NCBI GenBank assembly: GCA_017303415.1
Contig: JAFLBJ010000001.1
Coordinates: forward strand, 2,046,001 to 2,110,000
Length of the DNA stretch: 64,000 nucleotides
Reading direction: 5' to 3'
Origin: Chitinophagales bacterium
Lineage (GTDB): Bacteria; Bacteroidota; Bacteroidia; Chitinophagales; Chitinophagaceae
The position numbers and the translations under genes are program-made. The notes under the pieces were generated by a model that was given only the letters and a program-made list of their open reading frames with translations, searched no databases and was not told the origin of the DNA. Each line of letters begins with the position of its first letter. Position 1 is the first letter of the stretch. This document shows positions 51,861-61,625 of this stretch, in pieces.

Positions 51861-53168
51861 ATGAAAGTGATTATTCAACCATCCCGTTTATCCGGTACCG
51901 TGACCGCCAATGCATCAAAAAGTTCCATGCAAAGAGCATGTGCGGCGGCACTACTTCACCCCGGTATCACTCTTTTAGCCAATCCGGGTAATAGCAATGA
52001 TGATCTTGCCGCCCTGGGAATCATTCAGCACCTGGGTGCAAAAGTGGAACATAAAGGGCATTACCTCGAAATACAAGGACTAAACAGCTTCCAAAGCCCC
52101 GATGCACGTTCTGCAACTATTGATTGTGGTGAGTCCGGACTCAGCATCCGTATGTTCACCCCGATCGTATCCCTCCTTGACAGACCCGTAAAAATTACCG
52201 GCTCCGGAAGTCTGTTGACAAGACCAATGGATTTTTTTGATGAAGTACTTCCCTTGCTGGATGTGTTTGTTGAATCCAATGATGGGAGGTTGCCTTTGTT
52301 GATACAAGGCCCCCTTCAACCGAAAGACATACGAATCGATGGTTCTTTAAGTTCTCAATTCCTGACCGGGCTATTAATGGCTTATTCCATTTCCGCACAG
52401 GAACAAGTGACGATCACGGTGGATGACCTGAAAAGCAAACCCTATATCGATCTCACTCTGGCGGTCATGAAACAGTTTGGTATGCGCTTGCCGGAAAATG
52501 ACCAATATCGTCGGTTCACCTTTTTACCCAAACCAACCAACCCGGTACCAGGTACCATACATTATTTTGTAGAGGGCGATTGGAGTGGAGCCGCTTTTTT
52601 GCTGGTCGCCGGGGCCATTGCAGGTCCGGTATTGGTGGAAGGACTCTCACTCGACAGTACCCAGGCCGACAAAGCGATCTACCAGGTGCTGCAAAAGGCC
52701 AATGCCCAATTAGTATCCGAGAGTAAAGGAATCAGTATTGCCCCATCAGCCCTTACCGCATTTGAATTTGATGCCACTGATTGTCCCGATCTTTTTCCTC
52801 CCATGGTGGCATTGGCTGCCTATGCCGAAGGGGAAACCCGGATCCATGGAGTTCACCGCCTTACCCATAAGGAAAGTAACCGGGCCCTGGCCTTGAAAGA
52901 AGAATTTGGAAAGATGGGAATACCTGTAGAGTATGACAATGAAACCATGGTCATTAAGGGGGGTGGTTCCCTAACAGGGTCTACTGTTCATTCACACCAT
53001 GATCACCGTATTGCCATGGCCTGTGCGGTTGCAGGATTAAGGGCAAAAGGAGAAACCAAAATTGAAGCTGCCGGAGCCATAAATAAATCCTATCCCGATT
53101 TTTATCGACATTTACAATCATTAGGGGCAAATTTGGAAGTGGCAAATCCTTTTTCTTACAACCCCTGA
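51861..53168 (+). CDS. aroA: 3-phosphoshikimate 1-carboxyvinyltransferase (EPSP synthase)
   Basis: A 435-residue enzyme transferring enolpyruvate from PEP to shikimate-3-phosphate. N-terminal SGTVTANASKSSMQRACAAA replaces the usual LPGSKSISNRAL motif (Lys-Ser retained). DCGESGLSIRMF, SSQFLTGLLMAYSI and HSHHDHRIAMACAVAG are visible. It lacks the classic LPGSKS and NAGTAMRP strings (here CGESGLSIRM), as in divergent Bacteroidota EPSP synthases. It is eleven bases after aroB. Confidence 0.95.
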   Translation: MKVIIQPSRLSGTVTANASKSSMQRACAAALLHPGITLLANPGNSNDDLAALGIIQHLGAKVEHKGHYLEIQGLNSFQSPDARSATIDCGESGLSIRMFTPIVSLLDRPVKITGSGSLLTRPMDFFDEVLPLLDVFVESNDGRLPLLIQGPLQPKDIRIDGSLSSQFLTGLLMAYSISAQEQVTITVDDLKSKPYIDLTLAVMKQFGMRLPENDQYRRFTFLPKPTNPVPGTIHYFVEGDWSGAAFLLVAGAIAGPVLVEGLSLDSTQADKAIYQVLQKANAQLVSESKGISIAPSALTAFEFDATDCPDLFPPMVALAAYAEGETRIHGVHRLTHKESNRALALKEEFGKMGIPVEYDNETMVIKGGGSLTGSTVHSHHDHRIAMACAVAGLRAKGETKIEAAGAINKSYPDFYRHLQSLGANLEVANPFSYNP

Positions 53169-53194
53169 ACATCTATTCATCCTAATCCAACACG

Positions 53195-54169
53195 ATGAAC
53201 GCATTTGGGCGCCTTTTCCGGGTACAGATATTTGGAGAATCACACGGTCAGTGTGTGGGCATAACGATAGATGGTTGTCCGCCAGGACTGGCGCTGACCC
53301 CCGAGGATATGTTACCCGATCTTGAACGCAGGAAAGGAGGACAACAGAAAGGAACAACCCCGCGAAAGGAAGATGATTTTCCCAGGATCATGAGTGGCGT
53401 GTTTGAGGGAAAGACAACAGGATTCCCGATCACCATACTATTTGATAATAAAAATATACGCAGCGAAGATTATCAGAAACAAAGAAGCATTCCACGCCCT
53501 GGGCATGCTGATTGGGTGGCCCATCAAAAATTTCATGGGTTTGAAGATTATCGTGGAGGAGGGCATTTCAGTGCCCGGCTTACCACCGGACTTGTAGCGG
53601 CGGGAGCCATTGCAAAGAAACTCATGCCAACGATCAATATAAGTGCGCGGGTCAGTGAAATTGGGGGGGAGACCGATACGGAGAAAGGACTTCAAAAAGC
53701 CATTGATGCCAAAGATTCAGTGGGAGGGATCATCGAATGCCGGGTGACCGGTATGCCGGTTGGACTGGGTGAACCATACTTCGATTCCGTAGAGTCGGTA
53801 CTGGCGCATATGCTTTTTTCCATTCCTGCCGTAAAAGGAGTGGAGTTTGGAGCTGGCTTCAAGGCAGCTACCATGTTTGGAAGTGAACATAATGATGCGA
53901 TTGAAGATAAAACGGGTCGCACCCGTACCAATCATGCCGGTGGAGTTGTTGGTGGTATAAGCAATGGAAACGACCTGGTATTCCGACTTGCGATCAAACC
54001 CACCGCGTCTACACCCAAGGAACAGCAAAGTTTGAACTGGGATACAGATCAGGTAGAGAACTTTTCTGTAAAAGGCCGCCACGATCTTTGTGTGGCCTTA
54101 CGCGCCCCGGTTATTGTTGAGGCAGTAACGGCATTGGTTCTGGTCGATTTTAAATTGATAACTGGATAA
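53195..54169 (+). CDS. aroC: chorismate synthase
   Basis: A 324-residue FMN-dependent last step of the shikimate pathway. The signatures are visible as FGESHGQCVGITIDGCPPGL, RPGHADWVAHQKF, YRGGGHFSARLTTGLVAAGA and GRTRTNHAGGVVGGISNG. It is about 30 residues shorter at the C-terminus than the usual 350-360. It is the last gene of the operon, 26 bases after aroA. Confidence 0.95.
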   Translation: MNAFGRLFRVQIFGESHGQCVGITIDGCPPGLALTPEDMLPDLERRKGGQQKGTTPRKEDDFPRIMSGVFEGKTTGFPITILFDNKNIRSEDYQKQRSIPRPGHADWVAHQKFHGFEDYRGGGHFSARLTTGLVAAGAIAKKLMPTINISARVSEIGGETDTEKGLQKAIDAKDSVGGIIECRVTGMPVGLGEPYFDSVESVLAHMLFSIPAVKGVEFGAGFKAATMFGSEHNDAIEDKTGRTRTNHAGGVVGGISNGNDLVFRLAIKPTASTPKEQQSLNWDTDQVENFSVKGRHDLCVALRAPVIVEAVTALVLVDFKLITG

Positions 54170-54180
54170 TTTGGAAATAA

Positions 54181-54201
54181 AGCATCAAACTCCCCGATGC
54201 T
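54181..54201. terminator. hairpin between aroC and the VanX-like gene
   Basis: AGCATC-9-GATGCT followed on the plus strand by CATTTTCTT; it overlaps the stop codon of the convergent gene. Confidence 0.55.
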
Positions 54202-54905
54202 CATTTTCTTAAATTCCGAAACTCCAGATCCATTACGCCATATCTCCCGTCATTGGTCCAGTAATAATGCCACCATTCGGTGGGCAAAGCGGTAAAACCG
54301 TGTTTTTCCATAATCGACTTTAGTTTCTCCCTGTTCTTTAGTGTTGCTTCGGGTAAAGAGCGGAAGGCATGATGTGCGGTATCTGTGAAATTATCAAAGG
54401 TGGTTCCCATATCGAGTTCCTGGCTTGTGGCGAGGTAAATCAAGGTGAGGTCAACCGCCAGTCCCCGGTTATGCCCACTGCCTTTTGCCGGGTTCGCCAC
54501 ATATCTTTCATCCTTTATCAGGTCCCACATTTTTACGGTGACGGAATAGGGCCTGTAAGCATCAAAGATCTTCAACCCCAGCCCCTCCTGTTTTAATTCC
54601 GATTGAATTGCGGCCAATTCCCTTGCCGGGAGCAACCGTAAGTAAGTATGCTCTCCGGAAGGATAGAGTTGGGTGCCCGTGAAATTATTTTTTGTGGCAT
54701 AGCGCAGGTCATAGACTATTTCCGGGATCGAGGATTTTAATTCCACCAATTTCAATAACGAATCCTTTGCAACCTGTTTATGGTATAGCTTCGTCTTTTT
54801 TAAAACAGGAAAAGCAGGTTTCTGCGCCAATGTGGTATCTGCGATCAACACCCCAAAAAGAAGTGCATACAAAAGGTAAAGGGTTCGCCTGTATTTGACT
54901 AACAT
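54201..54905 (-). CDS. D-alanyl-D-alanine dipeptidase (VanX/DdpX type)
   Basis: A 234-residue M15D zinc peptidase cleaving D-Ala-D-Ala. The N-terminal hydrophobic segment (LLYALLFGVLIADTTLA) is a signal peptide, so it acts in the periplasm. Zn ligands and catalytic residues appear in GSGHNRGLAVDLTL (His, Asp) and LPTEWWHYYW (Glu, His). In this setting, with no vancomycin genes, it more likely serves wall turnover or D-Ala recycling than resistance. Confidence 0.9.
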   Translation of the reverse strand: MLVKYRRTLYLLYALLFGVLIADTTLAQKPAFPVLKKTKLYHKQVAKDSLLKLVELKSSIPEIVYDLRYATKNNFTGTQLYPSGEHTYLRLLPARELAAIQSELKQEGLGLKIFDAYRPYSVTVKMWDLIKDERYVANPAKGSGHNRGLAVDLTLIYLATSQELDMGTTFDNFTDTAHHAFRSLPEATLKNREKLKSIMEKHGFTALPTEWWHYYWTNDGRYGVMDLEFRNLRK

Positions 54906-54925
54906 ATTCTATTTTTACTACAACC

Positions 54926-56638
54926 ATGATTGTTCAAACAAGATACAGATACTTTGTAAATGCCACCTTCTGGTGGACGGGCATTTTGGGGGGCGTTTTC
55001 CTTATCTCCTGTAATAATGCGACCCTTCCAAAAGAGGAAAAGGTGGAAACGGCTGAGGAGATCGATGCCACGGCAGGTGCGCTTATATCTGATTACGTCG
55101 ACAAAGCCCTTTCCGATAGCGGTAAGGTTAATGGGTCATTTTGGCTGGGGCAAACGCAACTGGTCAAAGCGGTGTATGAACGTCGGGGGTTTACCACACA
55201 ATGGAGCGAGAAGGACAGTCTGTTTCCTGTGGGGGATAGCCTGATCGCTTTTATACGACATAGTAGAAATTATGGCCTTTTCCCTGAGAATTACCATTAT
55301 TCCTTATTGGATTCTTTGCGACGGAGAATTGGAACCTTAGGCGGAAAATTAGACGCTGTCACCTGGGGGGAAACGGATATTCTTCTTACCGATGCTTTTG
55401 CCCAGCTGCTCCACGATATCAAAATAGGCAGGTTGCCGGCAGACAGTGTTACGGGTAGGGAAGACTCTACCTTATCCGAAACGATCCTGACCGACCAATT
55501 CGACTTTTTGTTGCGTGGAAAGTCACTCTCCACCATCGTATCCCAGCTGGAGCCCCGGCATACCGGGTATAAATTGATCAAGGAAGCCATACCTGCTTTT
55601 CTGGCTTCGGCCCGTTTTGATAAGGAATGGACCAAAGTGCCATTTCCTGTAAAGGACTCGGCACTCTTCCGCGAAAAATTATTCAGGCGCCTGCAGGAAG
55701 AAGGGTTGATCCCCGATTCACTCACCATACCCGACCGGGCTCAGATGATCACTGCCCTCAAAACCTATCAAAAGGCAAACGGGTTGACCGATGATGGCCG
55801 GATCGGTGCACAGACCGCTCAACGGCTCAACAGTTCCGATCAGGACCGGTTTTTTCAATTAGCGATCACACTTGACCGGTATAAGTTGTTACCCCCGGAG
55901 ATGCCGGAAAAATATCTCTGGGTGAATATTCCATCCTATCAGCTAAGCCTGGTGGAGAAGGAGGAGGTGATTCTCCAATCCAGGATCGTGGTAGGAAAAC
56001 CCATTACCCGCACACCGGTATTGACCAGCGCGATATCTCAGATGATCACGTATCCCCAGTGGACGATTCCAACCAGTATAATAGCCAAGGAAATACTACC
56101 AGCCCTCAAAAAAGATCCCGGTTACCTGGCCAGAAAAGGCTATTCGCTCATCAATGGAGAGGGAGAGGAAGTGGATCCTTATTTGGTGGATTGGAGCAAA
56201 TACAGCAAAGGGATTCCGTACAAAGTTGTTCAGGGGTCGGGCGATGACAATGCCCTGGGGATTTTAAAATTCAATTTCAATAACAAATACTCTGTTTACC
56301 TCCACGATACCAACCAGCGCTATTTCTTTAGCCGGGCGGAGCGAGCACTGAGCCACGGCTGTGTCCGCGTACAATCCTGGAAAGAACTTGCAGATTTTAT
56401 CATTCGAAACGACAGTACCGAGGCCGTGGGAAAGAGTAACCGGAATTTCCTTCCCAGCGATTCTTTGTCTAAGTGGCTGATTAACAAAGAAAAACACACA
56501 ATTGCCATCCGCAACAGGATACCCGTTTTCATCCGGTATTTTACCTGTGAGGCCAAAGAGGGGAGGTTGACTTTTTATGACGATATCTACCAGGAGGATG
56601 CCTTGCTGAAAAAGCATTATATTTCGGCAAAGAATTGA
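54926..56638 (+). CDS. L,D-transpeptidase (YkuD/YcbB-like)
   Basis: A 570-residue envelope enzyme forming 3-3 peptidoglycan cross-links or attaching protein to the wall. The N-terminus has a lipoprotein-like segment (ILGGVFLISCNNA, Cys about 29). A peptidoglycan-binding domain lies about 270-310 (LKTYQKANGLTDDGRIGAQT). The YkuD catalytic domain spans about 325-510 with HDTNQRYFFSRAERALSHGC, then VRVQ, including the nucleophilic Cys. It is followed after three bases by the RlpA-like gene. Confidence 0.93.
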   Translation: MIVQTRYRYFVNATFWWTGILGGVFLISCNNATLPKEEKVETAEEIDATAGALISDYVDKALSDSGKVNGSFWLGQTQLVKAVYERRGFTTQWSEKDSLFPVGDSLIAFIRHSRNYGLFPENYHYSLLDSLRRRIGTLGGKLDAVTWGETDILLTDAFAQLLHDIKIGRLPADSVTGREDSTLSETILTDQFDFLLRGKSLSTIVSQLEPRHTGYKLIKEAIPAFLASARFDKEWTKVPFPVKDSALFREKLFRRLQEEGLIPDSLTIPDRAQMITALKTYQKANGLTDDGRIGAQTAQRLNSSDQDRFFQLAITLDRYKLLPPEMPEKYLWVNIPSYQLSLVEKEEVILQSRIVVGKPITRTPVLTSAISQMITYPQWTIPTSIIAKEILPALKKDPGYLARKGYSLINGEGEEVDPYLVDWSKYSKGIPYKVVQGSGDDNALGILKFNFNNKYSVYLHDTNQRYFFSRAERALSHGCVRVQSWKELADFIIRNDSTEAVGKSNRNFLPSDSLSKWLINKEKHTIAIRNRIPVFIRYFTCEAKEGRLTFYDDIYQEDALLKKHYISAKN

Positions 56639-56641
56639 TGC

Positions 56642-57049
56642 ATGCCAATTCAAAAGTCGCTGTTGATCATACTTTTATGGGTTATCGGAGCCCCGGCCTC
56701 CCAGGCGCAGGATACCGACAGCCTGCCTGCAAAAAAGAAATTCTATTATGGGACGGCAAGCTATTATGCCGACAAGTTTGAAGGACGGAAAACGGCTTCC
56801 GGAGAGATTTTTAGTCAAAAGAAGATGACGGCTGCCTGTAATGTCCTTCCCCTTGGAACCTGGATCAAAGTGACCAACCTCCGAAATGGCAAGTCGGTGA
56901 TCGTAAAGACCAATGACCGGCTACATCCCCGGATGACCAGGATCGTGGACCTGAGCAGGGCGGCGGCCCAGCAACTCGGTTATATCCGGTCGGGGCTAAC
57001 CCGTGTGAAGGTGGAAGTATATGGGAAAAAGAAACCCAAAAATACCTGA
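56642..57049 (+). CDS. RlpA-like double-psi beta-barrel protein
   Basis: A 135-residue exported protein with signal peptide (MPIQKSLLIILLWVIGAPASQA) written here as MPIQKSLLIILL and WVIGAPASQA. The mature part is an RlpA-like DPBB domain: GTASYYADKFEGRKTASGEI, MTAACNVLPLGTWIKVTNL, and VKTNDRLHPRMTRIVDLSRA. The conserved Asp and His of septal lytic transglycosylases are present in the last segment. There is no SPOR domain. Co-transcribed with the L,D-transpeptidase, so a wall role is likely. Confidence 0.93.
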   Translation: MPIQKSLLIILLWVIGAPASQAQDTDSLPAKKKFYYGTASYYADKFEGRKTASGEIFSQKKMTAACNVLPLGTWIKVTNLRNGKSVIVKTNDRLHPRMTRIVDLSRAAAQQLGYIRSGLTRVKVEVYGKKKPKNT

Positions 57050-57092
57050 ATCTTAAATGATTATTTTATTTTAGGATGTAATACATACCTGT

Positions 57093-57100
57093 TATTTTTG
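57093..57100 (+). promoter_or_regulatory. -7 box of the OmpA-like gene
   Basis: TATTTTTG, 26 bases before the ATG at 57127. Confidence 0.6.
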
Positions 57101-57126
57101 CCCCTACAATTTAAACTGCCAGCATT

Positions 57127-58461
57127 ATGAAGAAAATAACTGCTCTGCTTATTGCTCTTTATTTCTTGGTTCCTGCCACACAAGCGCAAGAGGAGTATAC
57201 AAGGCCTTCCCAGTTAGGTGTCAGTTTCTTTTTGAACGACTACACCACGGCCAGCCGTATCCGCTCCAGCTCTTTGGCTTCCGTTCTGAGAGACAAGCAA
57301 TGGGCGAAACCGGGCACCATGAGTCCGGGGATTGCGGTGCATTATTTTAAAGGCCTGAAACCCCATGTCGATTTCGCAGGAACGCTAGCTTTTTCCGGCG
57401 ATGAGGATGCGCTTCCCAGCACAACAAGTAATAGTACCGCCGGTCTTCTTTTGGAAGCCGACGCCTCTCTTCAATTTAAAATGTTCACCGACCGCTATTG
57501 GGTTCAACCCTATCTTTCTGCCGGTATCGGTGCCCAGAAGTACAAAAAATACTATGGCGCTTTTGTTCCGATCGGAACAGGGCTGAAATTTAACTTCTTT
57601 GGAGAAGCCGATGTGATCCTTGCGGCCCAGTACCGTGTTCCGGTAACCACCGAAACCTCCCGGTATCGCTTTTTCTACAGTTTTGGCGTAGCCGGTAATA
57701 TCGGCAAACGCAAAGAAGCCAAGGTCGTTCCCCCACCGCCTCCCCCGGTAGTTGATACCGATGGAGATGGTATTACGGATGATAAGGACAAATGTCCCAC
57801 GGTGGCCGGTACCCTCAAGTACGATGGCTGCCCGGTGCCTGATACGGATAAAGATGGTATCAATGATGACAATGACAAATGCCCTGAGGTTCCTGGTATC
57901 GCCCGCTACAACGGTTGCCCTGTACCGGATACTGACCGCGATGGTATCAACGATGAAGAAGATAAGTGTAAGGACAAACCCGGTGTGGCCCGCTATGAAG
58001 GTTGCCCTGTGCCTGATACTGATGGCGATGGCATCAATGACGAAGAAGATAAGTGCCCAACCGTTCCTGGTGTAGCTGAACAACAAGGTTGCCCCGCTAT
58101 TTCTCAGGATGTGATCCAGAAAGTTGAGTTCGCCGCCAAGAATATTTATTTCACTACCGGAAGCGCCAAGCTGCAAAGCAAATCCTTCAAACCGCTGACC
58201 GAAGTGGTGACCATCATGAAGGAAAACAAAGACCTTCTGTTGGATATCAGCGGTCATACCGACAATACCGGTAATGCCGCCCGTAACCAGGCCCTGAGTG
58301 AAACACGCGCCGCTGCCGTGAAAGCCTGGTTGGTTAGCAAAGGCATCGATGCCTCCCGTATCACCGCCGCCGGTTTTGGCCAGGATAAACCTGTAGCCGA
58401 TAACAAAACCGAAGCCGGTCGTAAGCTGAACAGGAGAGTGGAGTTGAAGGTGGGGTATTGA
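57127..58461 (+). CDS. OmpA family protein with thrombospondin type 3 repeats
   Basis: A 444-residue outer-membrane protein. Signal peptide (1-21), an eight-strand-type barrel region (about 25-195), a proline linker (VVPPPPPPVVDTD), four Ca-binding TSP3 repeats of about 34-35 residues (each with DxDxDGIxDDxDKCP and GCPVPDTD), then a C-terminal OmpA domain (about 325-444) with the peptidoglycan-binding HTDNTGNAARNQALSETRA and NRRVELKV. It links outer membrane and wall. A large terminator inside a family C repeat follows. Confidence 0.94.
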   Translation: MKKITALLIALYFLVPATQAQEEYTRPSQLGVSFFLNDYTTASRIRSSSLASVLRDKQWAKPGTMSPGIAVHYFKGLKPHVDFAGTLAFSGDEDALPSTTSNSTAGLLLEADASLQFKMFTDRYWVQPYLSAGIGAQKYKKYYGAFVPIGTGLKFNFFGEADVILAAQYRVPVTTETSRYRFFYSFGVAGNIGKRKEAKVVPPPPPPVVDTDGDGITDDKDKCPTVAGTLKYDGCPVPDTDKDGINDDNDKCPEVPGIARYNGCPVPDTDRDGINDEEDKCKDKPGVARYEGCPVPDTDGDGINDEEDKCPTVPGVAEQQGCPAISQDVIQKVEFAAKNIYFTTGSAKLQSKSFKPLTEVVTIMKENKDLLLDISGHTDNTGNAARNQALSETRAAAVKAWLVSKGIDASRITAAGFGQDKPVADNKTEAGRKLNRRVELKVGY

Positions 58462-58464
58462 TTG

Positions 58465-58692
58465 GAGGTTGGATGACGGAGGGCAGATGTTGGATGACAG
58501 ATGACAGATGACAGATGACAGTGAGTAAGATTTAAAGTTTATAATAAAAGGAGAGGGGCTTGAATTTCTTCAAGCCCCTCTCCTTTTATTTTATCTCAAA
58601 CTATAAAGGTCTAACTACCGAAATCCAACATCCAACATCCAACATCCGTCATCTGTCATCCGTCCTCCGTCCTCCGTCATCTGTCCTCCATC
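58465..58692. repeat. heptad inverted repeat, family C, enclosing a terminator
   Basis: The left arm (58465-58525) has words GGATGAC, GGAGGGC, AGATGTT, GGATGAC, then AGATGAC three times. The right arm (58625-58692) has CCAACAT three times, CCGTCAT, CTGTCAT, CCGTCCT twice, CCGTCAT, CTGTCCT. Period 7 throughout. Confidence 0.9.
58546..58587. terminator. long perfect terminator hairpin
   Basis: A 19-base perfect stem (58546-58564 with 58569-58587) and a TTTC loop, starting and ending in A/T runs. It works on either strand between the converging OmpA and ABC permease genes. Confidence 0.93.
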
Positions 58693-58702
58693 CTCCCCCC
58701 AA

Positions 58703-59956
58703 CTACTTACTCCTGATCGCCACCACCGGATCCATTCTTGACGCCTGTGAGGCGGGAATGATACCTGCCAGGATGCCAATGACAAAACAGATGACCACCG
58801 CCACGATCATATTGGAAGTGGAAAGATAAATAGGGAAATTAAAGACATTGGTGAGGATCTTGGTCAGCCCAAATACGAGTAGTAATCCGATGGCCCCGCC
58901 CACCAGACAAAGGAAGGCTGCTTCCAGCAGAAATTCCGTAAGGATGATGCGGCTTTTTGCCCCTAAAGCCTTTTTCAGCCCGATCTGGCTGGTCCTTTCC
59001 TTCACGGTAACAAACATGATATTGGCCACACCAAACAGCCCTACGATCAGGCTAATGCCGCCAATGATGGCCCCGCCCAGGTTGATCCCGGAAAAGGCTT
59101 CGCTAAAGGCAGTGCTCCAGTCGTTCACATCATTGAGGGAAAAATCATCTTCCTGAGTGGGTTTCAATTTATGGATGGCCCGCATGCTGCCCCGGAGGTC
59201 TTCCTTCAAGGCTGTACTTGGAATATTCTCCTTCCCCTGCACCATGATCAGTGGGGAAGCATTTCTTTCATTCATGATATTGCGGGCAAACTTGTAGGGC
59301 ATCACGAGGCTCTGGTCAAACTGCCATCCTCCAAGCATCTGGTTCCCCTGTTTTTTGATAACGCCGATCACGGTGATCTTTTTGCCTTTGGCAATGATCT
59401 GTTTTCCAACGGCTCTTTCGGGGTTGACAAATAATTGCTCGGCCACCTCATTCCCGATCAGACCGGCATTGCTTCCCCGCTCAAATTCACTGGCCGAAAA
59501 ATAGCGGCCATAGCGCACCTCGATCGGTTGGATATCGTCAAATTCCTCACTGAATCCATAGAGGATCACATTGGAAAGTATATTGTCGGAATATTCCAGG
59601 TTAGCATTGGAGTTGATCATAAAGGCCGCATGGCTTGCCGTATGCGTCCTGTCTTTGATCTGTTTCACCTCATCATACTTTGGCAGCGGCCGCTTGATGA
59701 ATTTCCACCAGGGGTAGTCCGGGCCACCGCCCTGGCTGTAATCCCATTTATCCAGATAGATGGTATTGGTACCAAATGACTGGATCTCATTTTGGATATT
59801 CTTTTCCAAACTGCCCAGGGTGGCCATCACACCAATGATACAGAAGATGCCGATGGTAACCCCGAATAGGGATAGAAAAGTGCGGAGTTTGTTTTTCCAC
59901 AACTCCAGGGCAGCCATTTTGAAGCTGCTAAGGATGATCTCAATTGTGCGGAGCAT
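58703..59956 (-). CDS. MacB/FtsX-type ABC transporter permease
   Basis: A 417-residue permease with the MacB layout: one N-terminal helix (about 20-45, LRTFLSLFGVTIGIFCIIGV), a long periplasmic domain (about 50-280) and three C-terminal helices (from about 290, GGISLIVGLFGVANIMFVTV, ending GILAGIIPASQASRMDPVVA). No ATPase gene is adjacent. Substrate unknown; lipoprotein or peptide export and mechanotransmission are family options. The start is the ATG at 59956, three bases after a -7 box. Confidence 0.92.
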   Translation of the reverse strand: MLRTIEIILSSFKMAALELWKNKLRTFLSLFGVTIGIFCIIGVMATLGSLEKNIQNEIQSFGTNTIYLDKWDYSQGGGPDYPWWKFIKRPLPKYDEVKQIKDRTHTASHAAFMINSNANLEYSDNILSNVILYGFSEEFDDIQPIEVRYGRYFSASEFERGSNAGLIGNEVAEQLFVNPERAVGKQIIAKGKKITVIGVIKKQGNQMLGGWQFDQSLVMPYKFARNIMNERNASPLIMVQGKENIPSTALKEDLRGSMRAIHKLKPTQEDDFSLNDVNDWSTAFSEAFSGINLGGAIIGGISLIVGLFGVANIMFVTVKERTSQIGLKKALGAKSRIILTEFLLEAAFLCLVGGAIGLLLVFGLTKILTNVFNFPIYLSTSNMIVAVVICFVIGILAGIIPASQASRMDPVVAIRSK

Positions 59957-59959
59957 AGA

Positions 59960-59967
59960 CAAAAGTA
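59960..59967 (-). promoter_or_regulatory. -7 box of the ABC permease gene, leaderless spacing
   Basis: TACTTTTG on the minus strand, then TCT, then ATG. Confidence 0.65.
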
Positions 59968-60012
59968 GCCCCAATTTGGTATTTTTTCCATGAATTATGA
60001 CCGGAGGTCAAT

Positions 60013-60020
60013 TACCTTTG
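60013..60020 (+). promoter_or_regulatory. -7 box of prfC
   Basis: TACCTTTG, nine bases before the ATG at 60030; it lies downstream of other in-frame ATGs and so fixes the start. Confidence 0.6.
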
Positions 60021-60029
60021 CGGCTTGCT

Positions 60030-61625
60030 ATGAAATACGCGAACGAGATCAACCGAAGAAGGACATTTGCCATTATCAGCCACCCCGATGCCGGTAAGAC
60101 CACCCTGACCGAAAAATTCCTCCTTTTTGGAGGGGCCATCCAGGTCGCCGGGGCCGTAAAGAGCAACAAGATCAAGAAGCACGCCACCTCTGACTTTATG
60201 GAGATCGAGCGGCAGCGGGGTATCTCGGTGGCTACCTCGGTCATGAGCTTTGAATACCAGGGGATTCTCATCAATCTGCTCGATACACCCGGGCACAAGG
60301 ATTTTGCCGAAGATACCTACCGGACCCTTACAGCTGTGGATAGTGTCATCCTTGTGGTTGACAGTGTAAACGGGGTGGAGGACCAGACCCGCCGATTGAT
60401 GGAAGTATGCCGGATGCGGGATACGCCCGTGATCGTTTTCATCAATAAAATGGACCGGGATGGTAAGAACCGGTTCGACCTGCTGGAAGAGATAGAAAAG
60501 GAACTTTCCATTCATTTACACCCCATGACCTGGCCGATCAATAGCGGTAAGGATTTTAAAGGGGTATATAATTTACATGATAAGAACCTTCGGCTGTTCA
60601 CTGCCAATACCAAAGCCGCTGACGAAGATGTGATCGCCATCCAGGACCTGGCCGATCCGGTGGTGGATGAAAAACTGGGAGAGAAAGATGCAGCCTTACT
60701 ACGGGAAGATGTTGAACTGGTGGACGGCGTTCATGGCCAGTTGGACGTGAGTGAATACCAGGCCGGAAAGGTAGCTCCCGTGTTCTTTGGGAGTGCTATC
60801 AATAATTTTGGTGTCAAGGAAATGCTCGACACCTTTATTCGGATCGCACCCTTTCCACGTGGCCGCGAAACATCGGTACGTAAAGTAGAAGTAGGGGAAG
60901 ATAAATTAAGTGGCTTTGTATTCAAGATCCACGCCAACCTGGATCCCAAGCACCGTGACCGGATCGCCTTTTTCCGGGTATGCTCCGGAAAATTTGAGCG
61001 AAACAAATATTACCACCATGTCAGGCTCGACAAAGATGTACGTTTCAGCAACCCCTATACCTTTCTGGCGCGGGACAAAAGCATTGTTGATGATGCTTTT
61101 CCTGGCGATGTGGTCGGACTTTTTGATACCGGTAATTTCAAGATAGGGGATACCCTTACCGAAGGGGAGGATTTCTATTTTACCGGCATCCCTACCTTTT
61201 CGCCGGAGATATTCAAGGAGGTGGTCAACAAAGACCCGATGAAGACCAAGCAGCTTGAAAAGGGCCTGATGCAATTGACCGATGAAGGGGTGGCTCAATT
61301 GTTCACGCAGTTTGGAGGAAATAAAAAGATCATCGGATGTGTGGGTGAACTGCAATTCGAGGTCATTCAATACCGGCTTTTACAGGAGTATGGAGCTTCG
61401 GTGGAGTTTCGTACGTTACCCTTTTATAAAGCCTGCTGGATCACCTCAGCCGATGCCAAGAAGCTGGAGGATTTTACGCGTTTTAAAACCAATAATATCG
61501 CCGAAGACAAAGACGGGCACCTGGTATACCTGGCACAAAGTGAATGGTTCCTCAATACGGAAAGGACAAACAATCCCGATATCGAGTTTCACTTTACCAG
61601 TGAAGTGCACAAAGAAGGGGTTTAA
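60030..61625 (+). CDS. prfC: peptide chain release factor 3
   Basis: A 531-residue translational GTPase that recycles release factors 1 and 2. G1 is [17 protein letters not shown]2 region [12 protein letters not shown]3 [10 protein letters not shown]4 FINKMDRDG. The remaining domains match RF3 rather than EF-G ([11 protein letters not shown] at the end). The ATG at 60030 is preferred over 59997 because the -7 box lies between them. Its stop overlaps the stop of the convergent purB in a shared TTAA. Confidence 0.95.
   Translation: MKYANEINRRRTFAIISHPDAGKTTLTEKFLLFGGAIQVAGAVKSNKIKKHATSDFMEIERQRGISVATSVMSFEYQGILINLLDTPGHKDFAEDTYRTLTAVDSVILVVDSVNGVEDQTRRLMEVCRMRDTPVIVFINKMDRDGKNRFDLLEEIEKELSIHLHPMTWPINSGKDFKGVYNLHDKNLRLFTANTKAADEDVIAIQDLADPVVDEKLGEKDAALLREDVELVDGVHGQLDVSEYQAGKVAPVFFGSAINNFGVKEMLDTFIRIAPFPRGRETSVRKVEVGEDKLSGFVFKIHANLDPKHRDRIAFFRVCSGKFERNKYYHHVRLDKDVRFSNPYTFLARDKSIVDDAFPGDVVGLFDTGNFKIGDTLTEGEDFYFTGIPTFSPEIFKEVVNKDPMKTKQLEKGLMQLTDEGVAQLFTQFGGNKKIIGCVGELQFEVIQYRLLQEYGASVEFRTLPFYKACWITSADAKKLEDFTRFKTNNIAEDKDGHLVYLAQSEWFLNTERTNNPDIEFHFTSEVHKEGV

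Noticed and set aside
54201-54905. Vancomycin resistance cluster because of a VanX-like dipeptidase beside D-Ala-D-Ala ligase elsewhere
   Set aside because: No VanA/VanH or VanRS genes are present, ddl is 40 kb away and looks like a normal D-Ala-D-Ala ligase.
57385-58257. 290-codon antisense frame over the OmpA gene
   Set aside because: The frame is kept open by the repetitive TSP3 coding sequence; its own repeats are just the complement of those repeats.
58465-58692. Possible CRISPR array or minisatellite from repeated GATGAC/CATC words
   Set aside because: The units are 7 bases with no spacers, and arms are inverted around a terminator; there are no cas genes.
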